DNA from: RGIG7213 sp045652135
GTDB taxonomy: Bacteria > Bacillota > Clostridia > Oscillospirales > CAG-272
Length of the DNA: 56,321 nucleotides
Direction of reading: 5' to 3'
Assembly: GCA_045652135.1 (NCBI GenBank)
Contig: JAZRTS010000163.1
Location: 1-56,321, forward strand
Shown: positions 1 to 6,594 of the stretch, in pieces
Layout of the letters: the number at the start of each line of letters is the position of its first letter
How positions within the stretch are numbered: the first letter of the stretch is position 1
Translations under genes and position numbers: made by a program
The notes under the pieces: model-generated
What the model saw: only the letters and a program-made list of their open reading frames with translations
What the model was told of the DNA's origin: nothing
The model's database searches: none

Positions 1-33
1 ATTTCGCTGGTCCGAATCCAGCCATCCCAGCCA
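1..33 (+). tRNA. 3' end of a tRNA, probably tRNA-Gln (truncated by window edge)
   Basis: Only the T-arm and the 3' acceptor strand are inside the window. The T-arm is GCTGG-TCCGAAT-CCAGC at about 6-22. It is followed by CATCCCA, a G discriminator and an encoded CCA at 31-33. A 5' strand TGGGATG is predicted just outside the window. The combination of TGGGATG with G73 and this T-arm resembles Firmicute tRNA-Gln. The anticodon is not visible, so the identity is an inference. A terminator follows within 2 nt. Confidence 0.75.
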
Positions 34-34
34 G

Positions 35-66
35 AAAAAAGCTCGTTCGAAAGAACGAGCTTTTTT
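35..66 (+). terminator. Intrinsic terminator of the tRNA
   Basis: An 8-bp stem GCTCGTTC/GAACGAGC (41-48/53-60) with a GAAA loop is preceded by six A and followed by six T. It ends tRNA transcription. Hairpin array A starts 2 nt after the T-tract. Confidence 0.9.
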
Positions 67-67
67 C

Positions 68-221
68 AATGATGTTTGCCTTCGGCAAATGATGACGGCT
101 ACGCCTAATGATGTGTGCCCAACGGCACATAGAGGCAAACATCGCATCATTGCGGAACGGAGTGGAGCAACATCATATTTGCGAAGCAAATGCATCATAT
201 CGCCGCAAGGCGATGCATCAT
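68..221 (+). repeat. Hairpin array A (TGATG/CATCAT linkers)
   Basis: The array opens with X = GATGTTTGCC (71-80), whose inner part pairs locally with GGCAAA (84-89). Then come linker ATGATG, a small hairpin GGC-TAC-GCC (97-105), linker AATGATG (107-113) and hairpin TGTGCC-CAAC-GGCACA (114-129). A distal X' copy GGCAAACATC lies at 134-143. After it come three hairpins separated by the inverse linker CATCAT: TTGC...GCAA (150-170), ATTTGC-GAA-GCAAAT (177-191) and ATCGCC-GCAA-GGCGAT (199-214). A final GCATCAT lies at 215-221. X can pair with its local or its distal X', but not both. Left linkers are complementary to right linkers. Coding is unlikely. The array lies between a tRNA terminator and the promoter of the four-helix-bundle gene. 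Confidence 0.85.
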
Positions 222-250
222 TTGACAAATGTGCGAATTTATAATATAAT
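222..250 (+). promoter_or_regulatory. Consensus sigma-A promoter for the four-helix-bundle/lipoprotein pair
   Basis: TTGACA (222-227), a 17-nt spacer and TATAAT (245-250) match consensus perfectly. The -35 box starts at the base after the last CATCAT linker of array A, so folding or loss of the array could affect this promoter. Confidence 0.85.
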
Positions 251-276
251 AACGGCGATAGGAGGTGCTACTGACT

Positions 277-630
277 ATGAAAGAAAATAAACTCGTCAAG
301 CTTTCAATGGACTTTTCCGTTGATATTATAAATCTCGTTAAATATTTGAAAAGTATCCACGAAACAATCATCGCAAACCAGATCGGCAGAAGCGGCACCT
401 CGATTGGCGCCAATATTCATGAAGCGCAATACGCGCAAGGCACAAAGGATTTTATATCTAAATTCGAAATTGCTCTTAAAGAAGCAAGTGAAACGGGATA
501 TTGGCTTGAGTTGCTTTATAGAACGAAATATATTGATGAGCAAGCTTTTAAAACACTCTCCTCAAAATGCACTTCGTTACGAGTGATGCTGATTGCCTCT
601 TGTAAAACGGTGAAGGAGAACACGAAATGA
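277..630 (+). CDS. Four-helix-bundle protein (23S rRNA IVS / Avd-like family)
   Basis: The product of about 117 residues carries the family signature QIGRSGTSIGANIHEA near residues 40-55, followed by KDFISKFEIALKEASET and YWLELL. This matches the small four-helix-bundle family that includes proteins encoded in 23S rRNA intervening sequences and the Avd accessory protein of diversity-generating retroelements. Those relatives form basic oligomers that bind nucleic acid or a reverse transcriptase. The function here is unknown. ATG at 277 is preferred because GGAGGT lies at 261-266; an in-frame GTG at 265 overlaps that site. The stop overlaps the next start (ATGA), so the two genes are probably translationally coupled. 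No 23S rRNA or reverse transcriptase is visible in the window. Confidence 0.85.
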   Translation: MKENKLVKLSMDFSVDIINLVKYLKSIHETIIANQIGRSGTSIGANIHEAQYAQGTKDFISKFEIALKEASETGYWLELLYRTKYIDEQAFKTLSSKCTSLRVMLIASCKTVKENTK

Positions 631-1115
631 AACGCCTATTATCTTTTCTTTGTGTTATGCTTCTTTGTCTCACTGTTTCCGCGTGCGGGTTTACAGAAAA
701 CAAATTAAGTAAGCACTTTGCGTTTGAAACATCTGATTTTATTGTTGTAGAAGAAAATGACACGCACAGTGGTTTTCACGGAGATGGCTCATACTATCTC
801 ATTTTAGATTGCTCGCAAAATACTGATAAAGCAAGAAATATTGTTAAAAGTTGGAAGAGCTTGCCTCTTTCTGAAAACCTGCATCTTGTTATGTATGGCG
901 GCGAAAAAGACGGCATAAATTACGGATACAATTTTGCCGAAGAAGCAAAATGGCCAACAATAGAAAATGGTGTATTCAAATTTGTTGATCGCCACACTGA
1001 ATCCAAAAACATCAGTGATGATTCTCAACTGCTCGACAGATACTCTTTTAATTTTTCTATTGCTGTTTACGATTTGGACTCTGATACCCTGTATTATTTT
1101 GAGATGGATACTTGA
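627..1115 (+). CDS. Hypothetical lipoprotein
   Basis: This is a 162-residue protein with a short basic N-terminus, a hydrophobic stretch and a lipobox ending VSAC at Cys20, so it should be diacylglyceryl-modified and membrane-anchored outside the cell. The mature part is polar and contains the segment ILDCSQNTDKARNIV. I recognise no family. It overlaps the four-helix-bundle gene by 4 nt (ATGA) with GAAGGAG just upstream, so the two form an operon. It is probably accessory cargo. Confidence 0.75.
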   Translation: MKRLLSFLCVMLLCLTVSACGFTENKLSKHFAFETSDFIVVEENDTHSGFHGDGSYYLILDCSQNTDKARNIVKSWKSLPLSENLHLVMYGGEKDGINYGYNFAEEAKWPTIENGVFKFVDRHTESKNISDDSQLLDRYSFNFSIAVYDLDSDTLYYFEMDT

Positions 1116-1175
1116 TAAGTTGACCTTTTGTTCGTAATCACCTCGGCTTTTGACCTTTTATCCGCAACAAGGCAG

Positions 1176-1207
1176 AAAAAAGCATCGATTTTGTCGGTGA
1201 TTTTTTT
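1176..1207 (+). terminator. Intrinsic terminator after the lipoprotein gene
   Basis: The stem is CATCGA/TCGGTG (1183-1188/1194-1199, one G-U pair) with a 5-nt loop. An A-run precedes it and seven T (1201-1207) follow. It ends the two-gene operon. Hairpin array B begins about 4 nt later. The 60 nt between the stop codon and this hairpin hold two imperfect copies of a TTGACCTTTT motif (1120 and about 1150) and no gene. Confidence 0.7.
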
Positions 1208-1210
1208 CAA

Positions 1211-1387
1211 CGAAATAATAAATCCCTAACGGGATTTGTGAAATATGCTGCCTCATATGAAATAGCTAACGCTATGAAATACGTAGCTTGCGTATGAGGG
1301 ATTTATTTAATTTCACTTTCTGCGCAAGCAGAAAATTTCATAATCCGTGAGAATTATTTCATATTTTCCGCGAGGAAAATATTTCAT
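1211..1387 (+). repeat. Hairpin array B (TGAAAT/ATTTCAT linkers)
   Basis: The architecture is the same as array A. X = AATAAATCCC (1217-1226) pairs locally with GGGATTT (1231-1237) across a TAAC loop. Linkers TGAAAT at 1239, 1258 and 1275 separate the hairpins ATATG/CATAT (1243-1258), ATAGC-TAAC-GCTAT (1262-1275) and ATACG/CGTAT (1279-1295). A distal X' GGGATTTATT lies at 1298-1307. Then come hairpins TTTCTGC-GCAA-GCAGAAA (1317-1334), a weak AAT/ATT (1342-1355) and ATTTTCC-GCGA-GGAAAAT (1363-1380), separated and ended by ATTTCAT at 1309, 1335, 1356 and 1381. The array accounts for most of the 362-nt gene-free gap at 1116-1477. Confidence 0.85.
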
Positions 1388-1428
1388 TAAAATCTATCAC
1401 TCCGTCAACAGCAAAATATCACTAAAAG

Positions 1429-1445
1429 TTTGTTATTTAAAGAAT
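1429..1445 (+). repeat. Left copy of a 17-bp direct repeat
   Basis: TTTGTTATTTAAAGAAT occurs here and again at 2523-2539. The two copies bracket the genes at 1478-1798 and 1842-2465. They could be a duplicated target or attachment site for the two-gene insert, or a chance AT-rich match. Confidence 0.6.
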
Positions 1446-1477
1446 CGAAGTTATAAAAACGCAAGGGAAAACACGGA

Positions 1478-1798
1478 ATGAACAATACAAAATGGACGGA
1501 AATCTTCAAAGAATTTTATTACGATATTGAATGTTCAAAGGATGATGAATTAAGCCGCACACCGATTCAATGGACAACCAAATCAACAAACGGTTATATA
1601 TACTCCGACACTACATGGACACATTTCGGGGTTGGTATGGAAAATTCAAAAGAAATTGAATGGTTAAAAATCGATCTGACTCCTGCAAATAAGGATATTG
1701 TTCTTGCTGTTTTGAGAAAAATTCATGTCCCGGGTGAAGTGTTTGACGATTGTGTATACGTATATGGCTATCGCACGGATGTTGACTATATAAAATAG
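1478..1798 (+). CDS. Hypothetical small protein (possibly DUF6678-like)
   Basis: The 106-residue cytoplasmic protein has no signal or membrane segment. It begins NNTKWTEIF. A central IEWLKIDL is followed by a helix and then VYVYGYR near the end. That order (N-terminal TKW, central IEWL, terminal YGYR) reminds me of the DUF6678 family, but I cannot test it. AAGGGA about 10 nt upstream serves as the ribosome binding site. It lies just inside the left copy of the 17-bp direct repeat and upstream of another unrecognised gene in the same orientation, so both may be cargo of one insertion. Confidence 0.65.
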   Translation: MNNTKWTEIFKEFYYDIECSKDDELSRTPIQWTTKSTNGYIYSDTTWTHFGVGMENSKEIEWLKIDLTPANKDIVLAVLRKIHVPGEVFDDCVYVYGYRTDVDYIK

Positions 1799-1841
1799 TA
1801 TAATTGCACCGTGACAAACAAAACGATTAAGGAGAATAATA

Positions 1842-2465
1842 ATGAGTGTACCGATTCCGCACTATTTAAATGATATAGCTATTCTTGAAAAGCAAAAGGA
1901 CACTTGGGTTCATTTTACCGTCAAATGCTCTTGTGAAAGTGACCGTTTTCTCGTTTACGAAAACCACCTTAACAAAGAAGAAAAAGCGCTTGAAAGGCCT
2001 TATTACGATAAACTGACGGAAATTTATTGCAGTAATTCCCGGAGGATAACAATAAAAGACGAAAACGGAAAAATACATTATTGGAAAGCGCTTGAAGATT
2101 CAAAAGAAGAAATCGTAATCCCCGAAAAGCCGTATTTTTCGGGAATCACGGTCATCAAGGCAAAATGCGCCGATTGCGGAAAAGAGCATTTGATTTTTGA
2201 CAGCAGGATTCACGGCTACGACGGGATAACAGGCGAAGAAACAAAAGAAGCTATGGAATATGAGCCGCACTTCAGGTTAAAGTGCAAAGGCATTGTTTCT
2301 TTGTCATTGAAAATCGAGAACAGCGAATCTTTTGAAGAATTCAGTGAGGACTACGATCTCGGATTTACCGAAGAACAATATTCAAACGCATTCAGCTGGA
2401 TTATGATTTACAGAACAGACGAAAAAGGAAAGAAAACAAAGATCTTCGATTATGAAACAGCGTAA
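1842..2465 (+). CDS. Hypothetical protein with a single CxxC pair
   Basis: This 207-residue soluble protein is preceded by AAGGAG at about 1829-1834. It has one CADC pair near residue 107 (KAKCADCGKEHLIFDSR) and further cysteines near residues 30 and 150. Charged, Glu-rich segments flank it. No second zinc-ribbon half is obvious. I do not recognise the family. It is 43 nt downstream of the previous gene on the same strand and is followed by a strong terminator, which suggests a two-gene unit. Confidence 0.65.
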   Translation: MSVPIPHYLNDIAILEKQKDTWVHFTVKCSCESDRFLVYENHLNKEEKALERPYYDKLTEIYCSNSRRITIKDENGKIHYWKALEDSKEEIVIPEKPYFSGITVIKAKCADCGKEHLIFDSRIHGYDGITGEETKEAMEYEPHFRLKCKGIVSLSLKIENSESFEEFSEDYDLGFTEEQYSNAFSWIMIYRTDEKGKKTKIFDYETA

Positions 2466-2495
2466 AGCTTTGTATTGGTCGTTGATGGTATAAAT

Positions 2496-2525
2496 AAAAG
2501 GAACACCTTGCAAAGTGTTCCTTTT
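2496..2525. terminator. Bidirectional terminator between convergent genes
   Basis: The stem is AAAAGGAACAC/GTGTTCCTTTT with the loop CTTGCAAA. It lies between the plus-strand hypothetical gene (stop 2465) and the minus-strand sugar kinase (stop 2531). A and T tracts on both sides allow it to work in both directions. Confidence 0.85.
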
Positions 2526-2539
2526 GTTATTTAAAGAAT
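2523..2539 (+). repeat. Right copy of the 17-bp direct repeat
   Basis: The sequence is identical to 1429-1445. It overlaps the terminator's 3' tract and the last codons and stop of the sugar kinase gene, a placement typical of sites used by elements that insert at gene ends. Confidence 0.6.
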
Positions 2540-4066
2540 TTCCGATGCCGTGCGTTCAACCTCAAGCATCTTTTTATATTCTTCCATATATTTATTGAAT
2601 CCGTCTATGTCGCTTTGATCTGCCTTCACGGTTACGCTTTCGGCATTCTTAAACACACGGTCATTCAAATAATCTTCAAGTGATTCGCCGTCATTTTTGT
2701 CTGACGCATAAGCTGCAAGAAGCGCCATACCGTAAGGGCCGCCCTCACCAGCTGTTTTCATACAGGTGATAGGTGCGCCCGAGCACACGCACGACATATA
2801 CGTTTGACCGACCTTGGGTGTTTTGAACAGTCCGCCATGGCCCGTCATAGAATCGATTTTCACATTTTCCTTTTCAAGAATATCCATTCCGAGCTTCAAG
2901 GTCGCCATTGTGGAATAAAGAATCGACCTGAAAAAGTTTGCAAGCGTAAATTTACTGTCAGGACGGCGCACAACTAACGGACGTCCGTTTTCAATATGCG
3001 TTATGACCTCACCTGCAAGATAATTGCAAACAAGCACACCGCCGCAGTCAGCATCCCCCGTCAGTGACTTTTCGTAAAGCTTCGTGTATATATCGCCGTC
3101 TGACACATCAGCGCCGAGAAGCATCGCCGATTCTTTAAGAACGGACACCCACGCATTTGAGTCAGTTGTGCAGTTGTTACCGTGAACCATCGCAACATTC
3201 TTTCCGCTTGGTGTTGTTATAATGTCTATTTCCTCATACACGTTTTCAAGAGGTTTCTCCATAACGACCATCGCAAAAATGGACGTACCTGCAGAAACAT
3301 TTCCAGTTCTCGGTGCTACTGCATTCGTTGCAATCATTCCCGTTCCGCCATCCCCCTCGGGAGGTGCAAACGGAATACCCTCAGGCAAAAGTCCGTCTAT
3401 CATTTCAGAACCTTTTTTCGTAAGCGTACCTGCATTTTCACCTGCAACAAGAATCTTCGGTAAAACATCCGTAAGCTTCCACGGAATCTTTTTTTCCTCT
3501 GCAAGCTTGTTGAACTTTTCGACCATTTTTTCATCATAGCAAAGCTTTTCCGTATCCACGGGGAACATACCCGATGCTTCGCCTATACCGACAGCATTGA
3601 CACCCGTCAGCATATAATGAACATATCCTGCAAGGCTTGTTATATGCGCAACTTTAGAAACGTGTTCTTCCCCATTTAAGACCGCCTGATACAGATGAGC
3701 TATAGACCATCTTTGCGGAATATTGAAATTAAAAAGCTCTGTAAGCTCATAAGCCGCAGGTGCTGTTATCGTGTTTTGCCATGTTCTGAAAGGTACTAAA
3801 AGATTCCAATCTTCATCAAAGACGAGATATCCGTGCATCATACCCGAAAGTCCCATATAACAAACGTCTTCCCTGCCCTGTATCTGTGACAGCGCAGTTT
3901 TAAGTCCGTCCCAGACCTTTGAAACATCATAAGTCCAGATGCCGTTTTCGTATGAGCTTGCCCACGTATAATCTCCGCTTGACACGGGTTTATATTCAGA
4001 ATCGAGAGCAACGGCCTTTATTCGTGTTGAGCCGAATTCAATTCCGAGAAATTTTTTATTATTCAT
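2531..4066 (-). CDS. FGGY-family carbohydrate kinase (xylulokinase/ribulokinase type)
   Basis: This protein of about 511 residues has an ASKHA-type N-terminal phosphate motif (GIEFGSTRIK, residues 8-17), the SGMMHGYLVFD substrate-domain segment and PEGDGGTGMIATNAV. The C-terminal adenosine loop is TGHGGLFKTP with GEGGPYGMALLAAY. FGGY kinases phosphorylate pentuloses or similar sugars, and the substrate here cannot be assigned. The N-terminal Asp usual in the motif is Glu here. ATG at 4066 is preferred over an in-frame GTG at 4075 because AAGGCGG sits 8 nt upstream. The gene has its own promoter at 4088-4116 and is monocistronic. Confidence 0.88.
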   Translation of the reverse strand: MNNKKFLGIEFGSTRIKAVALDSEYKPVSSGDYTWASSYENGIWTYDVSKVWDGLKTALSQIQGREDVCYMGLSGMMHGYLVFDEDWNLLVPFRTWQNTITAPAAYELTELFNFNIPQRWSIAHLYQAVLNGEEHVSKVAHITSLAGYVHYMLTGVNAVGIGEASGMFPVDTEKLCYDEKMVEKFNKLAEEKKIPWKLTDVLPKILVAGENAGTLTKKGSEMIDGLLPEGIPFAPPEGDGGTGMIATNAVAPRTGNVSAGTSIFAMVVMEKPLENVYEEIDIITTPSGKNVAMVHGNNCTTDSNAWVSVLKESAMLLGADVSDGDIYTKLYEKSLTGDADCGGVLVCNYLAGEVITHIENGRPLVVRRPDSKFTLANFFRSILYSTMATLKLGMDILEKENVKIDSMTGHGGLFKTPKVGQTYMSCVCSGAPITCMKTAGEGGPYGMALLAAYASDKNDGESLEDYLNDRVFKNAESVTVKADQSDIDGFNKYMEEYKKMLEVERTASEIL

Positions 4067-4087
4067 ATACTTCACCGCCTTGGTTTT

Positions 4088-4116
4088 ATTCTACCATACA
4101 ACTTTGAAAATGTCAA
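4088..4116 (-). promoter_or_regulatory. Promoter of the FGGY kinase gene
   Basis: On the minus strand TTGACA (4111-4116), a 17-nt spacer and TAGAAT (4088-4093) lie just upstream of the ribosome binding site. Confidence 0.8.
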
Positions 4117-4146
4117 ATCCCCGACAGATTTTTGTCTGTCGGGGAT
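4117..4146 (-). terminator. Terminator of the acidic-tail membrane protein gene
   Basis: A 12-bp perfect stem ATCCCCGACAGA/TCTGTCGGGGAT with a 6-nt loop lies just past the stop at 4151. The downstream T-tract on the minus strand is interrupted (TTTGACATTTT), and it overlaps the kinase promoter's -35 region. Confidence 0.7.
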
Positions 4147-4150
4147 ATTT

Positions 4151-4534
4151 TTATTCATCATCTTCCTCGTCTTCGTAATTTTCCTCGTTTTCATCATCAG
4201 GCTTAAACTCATTGTCGGGATTTGATATTTTATCATTTAAAAATTCTCGAACATTTTCCATCCAATTACCGTCCTCAGACATCATATCCTTGAACGTTTC
4301 AAAATCGGAATCATCGCTTTCCTCAAGAAATGTCTGACGGAGCCTCATCTGCTCCACAAACGAAAGAGCAACATCAAAAAGTAAAATTGCCAAGCCTATG
4401 TTAACGAATGACTTAACGAATATTCCCACTATCGAAAAAACAATACCCAAAACAAAAAGTACCCAAAATCTGAATACTATATTCATCACAAAACCAAAAA
4501 TAAATAAGCTTATCGGATATTTTCTGTTTTTCAC
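4151..4534 (-). CDS. Small membrane protein with a long acidic C-terminal tail
   Basis: The 127-residue protein has a basic start (MKNRKYP) and two or three hydrophobic segments at about 8-27, 28-46 and 46-62. An extended hydrophilic tail follows, and its last 25 residues are almost entirely Glu, Asp and Asn (ending EDEEDDE). I recognise no family. The topology suggests a cytoplasmic acidic tail. It has its own promoter and terminator, so it is a monocistronic gene between the kinase and the PutP symporter. Confidence 0.7.
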   Translation of the reverse strand: MKNRKYPISLFIFGFVMNIVFRFWVLFVLGIVFSIVGIFVKSFVNIGLAILLFDVALSFVEQMRLRQTFLEESDDSDFETFKDMMSEDGNWMENVREFLNDKISNPDNEFKPDDENEENYEDEEDDE

Positions 4535-4566
4535 CCTCGAACTCCTTTAATCTTTATATCCACCTT

Positions 4567-4595
4567 ATTATAACATAAAATCAGCAGGAAAACAA
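4567..4595 (-). promoter_or_regulatory. Promoter of the acidic-tail membrane protein
   Basis: Minus-strand TTGTTT (4590-4595), 17 nt, TATAAT (4567-4572). The -35 box lies in the loop of the symporter terminator. Confidence 0.6.
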
Positions 4596-4611
4596 TATCC
4601 CTGCTGATTTT
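4577..4611 (-). terminator. Terminator of the PutP-type symporter gene
   Basis: The stem AAAATCAGCAGG/CCTGCTGATTTT has a 10-nt loop and is T-rich on both sides. It lies directly after the stop at 4622 and overlaps the next promoter. Confidence 0.8.
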
Positions 4612-4621
4612 TATATTTTAA

Positions 4622-6184
4622 TTATTCACATTTACCTGCACGTACAGCCTCGAAATCTTCTTCGATTTCTTTTGAAGGTGCTTTTGTCAGAAGTGAAACA
4701 ACAACGATGCAAACACACGAGAATATGAACGCAGGAAGAAGCTCATAAATTGCGAACACGCCGCCTATCTTGCTGAGCACGAGCTTCCAGAAGAATACCA
4801 TAAACGCACCGCTTATCATACCTGCGACAGCACCGGGCTTATTGACACGCTTCCAGAAAAGTGAGAATATCATAATCGGTCCGAATGTTGCACCGAATCC
4901 CGCCCAAGCAAAGGATACTATTTCAAATATAACGCTGTTTTCATCAAGTGCTATAACAATACCGATAGCGGTAAGAACAAGAAGCGTGATACGTGAAACG
5001 TTCATAACCTGCTTGTCGCTTGCGTTTTTCTTGAATACTCCCTGGAAAACGTTCTTTGAAAAAGCAGATGCGGCAATAAGCAGATATGAGTCTGACGAGC
5101 TGATAGTCGCCGCAAGAATTCCTGCCATTACAAAGCCTGCGAGAATGGGGGGAAGGAATGACTCTGACATAAGAATGAATATGCTTTCCGCTGATGACTT
5201 TGTCAAAAGTGCATCGGGGAAAAGCTGACGTCCGACAATACCTATAAATACCGCAACGGCAAGGGATATAACTACCCAAACCATAGCAATTCTGCGTGAA
5301 CGCTTAAGTTCTTCTTCCTTACGTATAGCCATAAAGCGCAAAAGTACCTGAGGCATACCGAAGTAACCGAGGCCCCATGCCATCATTGAGAAGACGCTGA
5401 GCAAGCCGTAATTTGCAGCCTCACCGAATACGGGCTTACCGCCTTCAAGGAGCTGTGTTCCCGCTTCGTTAACAGTAGGTGTTGCAAGTCCGAAAAATTC
5501 GAAAAATCCGGGGATAGCCTTTGCATTGTCAACGACAGCGCCGACACCGCCTGCCTGTACCACGCCGATTATAACGATAACAGCGAGCGCCACTATCATA
5601 ACAATAGCCTGCATAAAGTCAGAAGCACTTTCAGCCAAAAATCCGCCGAGTATCGTATACACAAGCACGAACACCGCACCTACGATAAGCATTGCCTGAT
5701 AAGGAACACCGAACAATGTTGAAAAAAGCTTTCCGCATGTTACAAAGCAGCTTGCCGCATATACCGTAAAGAATATAAGTATAAACAAAGCCGAAAGAAG
5801 CATTATATGCTTGTTCTTTTCTCTGAAACGGTTTGAAAAGAAATCGGGAAGTGTAATCGAGTTATTAGCCCTTACACTGTAGCGCCTTAAACGCTTTGAA
5901 ACGATAAGCCAGTTAAGGTATGTACCTACCGCAAGACCTATAGCCGTCCAAGCGGCATCCGCAAGACCGCACCAATAAGCAACACCGGGGAGTCCCATAA
6001 GAAGCCATCCACTCATATCCGATGCCTCAGCACTCATCGCCGTTACCCAAGGACCGAGTGAACGACCGCCGAGAAAATATTCTTCAGAGCTTTTATTGGC
6101 ACGCTTCGCATAGAAGACACCGATCATAATGACTGCTGCCATATATATGACCATTGCAATCAAAATCTGAATTGTATCATTCAT
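4622..6184 (-). CDS. putP: Sodium/proline symporter (SSS family)
   Basis: The 520-residue polytopic membrane protein has about 13 hydrophobic segments. It carries SSS-family signatures near the N-terminus (SSEEYFLGGRSLGPWVTAMSA, DMSGWLLMGLPG) and GYFGMPQVLLRFMAI in the middle, with ISSSDSYLLIAASAFSKN as the Na+-site region. These match PutP, which imports proline using the Na+ gradient. Related substrates cannot be excluded. Length and start (GGAGG 8 nt upstream) fit the family. It is monocistronic, with a consensus promoter at 6217-6246 and a terminator at 4577-4611. The decarboxylase Na+ pump at 7.2-10.5 kb could supply its driving gradient. Confidence 0.93.
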   Translation of the reverse strand: MNDTIQILIAMVIYMAAVIMIGVFYAKRANKSSEEYFLGGRSLGPWVTAMSAEASDMSGWLLMGLPGVAYWCGLADAAWTAIGLAVGTYLNWLIVSKRLRRYSVRANNSITLPDFFSNRFREKNKHIMLLSALFILIFFTVYAASCFVTCGKLFSTLFGVPYQAMLIVGAVFVLVYTILGGFLAESASDFMQAIVMIVALAVIVIIGVVQAGGVGAVVDNAKAIPGFFEFFGLATPTVNEAGTQLLEGGKPVFGEAANYGLLSVFSMMAWGLGYFGMPQVLLRFMAIRKEEELKRSRRIAMVWVVISLAVAVFIGIVGRQLFPDALLTKSSAESIFILMSESFLPPILAGFVMAGILAATISSSDSYLLIAASAFSKNVFQGVFKKNASDKQVMNVSRITLLVLTAIGIVIALDENSVIFEIVSFAWAGFGATFGPIMIFSLFWKRVNKPGAVAGMISGAFMVFFWKLVLSKIGGVFAIYELLPAFIFSCVCIVVVSLLTKAPSKEIEEDFEAVRAGKCE

Positions 6185-6216
6185 ATTTTTTCCTCCATAT
6201 TGAATAAATATAATGC

Positions 6217-6246
6217 ATTATATCATAAATATACAATAAATGTCAA
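6217..6246 (-). promoter_or_regulatory. Promoter of putP
   Basis: Minus-strand TTGACA (6241-6246), 18-nt spacer, TATAAT (6217-6222). Array C ends about 44 nt upstream of the -35 box. Confidence 0.8.
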
Positions 6247-6289
6247 TATCTTTTAATATAATCATAATTTAAGATTGCCCTGTATATTA

Positions 6290-6463
6290 ATGAAATCGTG
6301 CGGAATTGCTTCGCACAATGAAATCCTCACTTTGTTCGGATGAAATCTTCAGCCTACGGCTTCAGATGAAATTAAATCCACCCATCCGCCGTCGAGGCAG
6401 ATTTCATTCCCGCAGGGAATTTCATCGTCGAATACGATTTCACCCACCCGCAAGGGTGGATTT
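6290..6463 (-). repeat. Hairpin array C (TGAAAT/ATTTCAT linkers, minus orientation)
   Basis: Read on the minus strand this has the same order as arrays A and B. X = the complement of GGGTGGATTT (6454-6463) pairs locally with CCACCC (6444-6449) across a 4-nt loop. Linker-hairpin units follow: CGT/ACG (6426-6436), ATTCCC-GCA-GGGAAT (6406-6420) and GCC/GGC (6388-6398). The distal partner AAATCCACCC lies at 6374-6383. Then come CTTCAGCC-TAC-GGCTTCAG (6347-6365), a weak hairpin (6325-6339) and GTGCG...CGCAC (6298-6316). On the plus strand linkers are ATGAAAT at 6290, 6318, 6340 and 6366, and ATTTCAT at 6401, 6419 and 6437. The array fills most of the 319-nt gap between putP and tRNA-Ser and is non-coding. 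Confidence 0.85.
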
Positions 6464-6470
6464 AGTTGCA

Positions 6471-6500
6471 AAAAGAGCAAGTCATATGACTTGCTCTTTT
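6471..6500 (-). terminator. Terminator of tRNA-Ser
   Basis: A near-perfect palindrome AAAAGAGCAAGTCAT/ATGACTTGCTCTTTT lies 3 nt past the tRNA CCA end on the minus strand. Array C begins 7 nt further on. Confidence 0.9.
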
Positions 6501-6503
6501 CTC

Positions 6504-6594
6504 TGGCGGAGAAGCAGAGATTCGAACTCTGGAACCCTTTTACCGGTTACACGATTTCCAGTCGTGCGCCCTCGACCAACTAGGCGACTTCTCC
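6504..6594 (-). tRNA. tRNA-Ser (anticodon GGA)
   Basis: On the minus strand the acceptor arm GGAGAAG/CTTCTCC is followed by discriminator G and encoded CCA. The anticodon stem-loop is CACGA-CTGGAAA-TCGTG, giving anticodon GGA. A long variable arm and the T-loop TTCGAAT are present. The length (91 nt) and the class II variable arm fit tRNA-Ser reading UCC/UCU. Confidence 0.95.

Noticed and set aside
68..221. CRISPR-like interpretation of array A (also B and C)
   Set aside because: The repeated part is only 5-7 nt, it inverts halfway through the array, and the intervening parts are palindromes rather than unique spacers.
108..290. Small plus-strand open frame through array A
   Set aside because: It consists of translated hairpin sequence and has no ribosome binding site.
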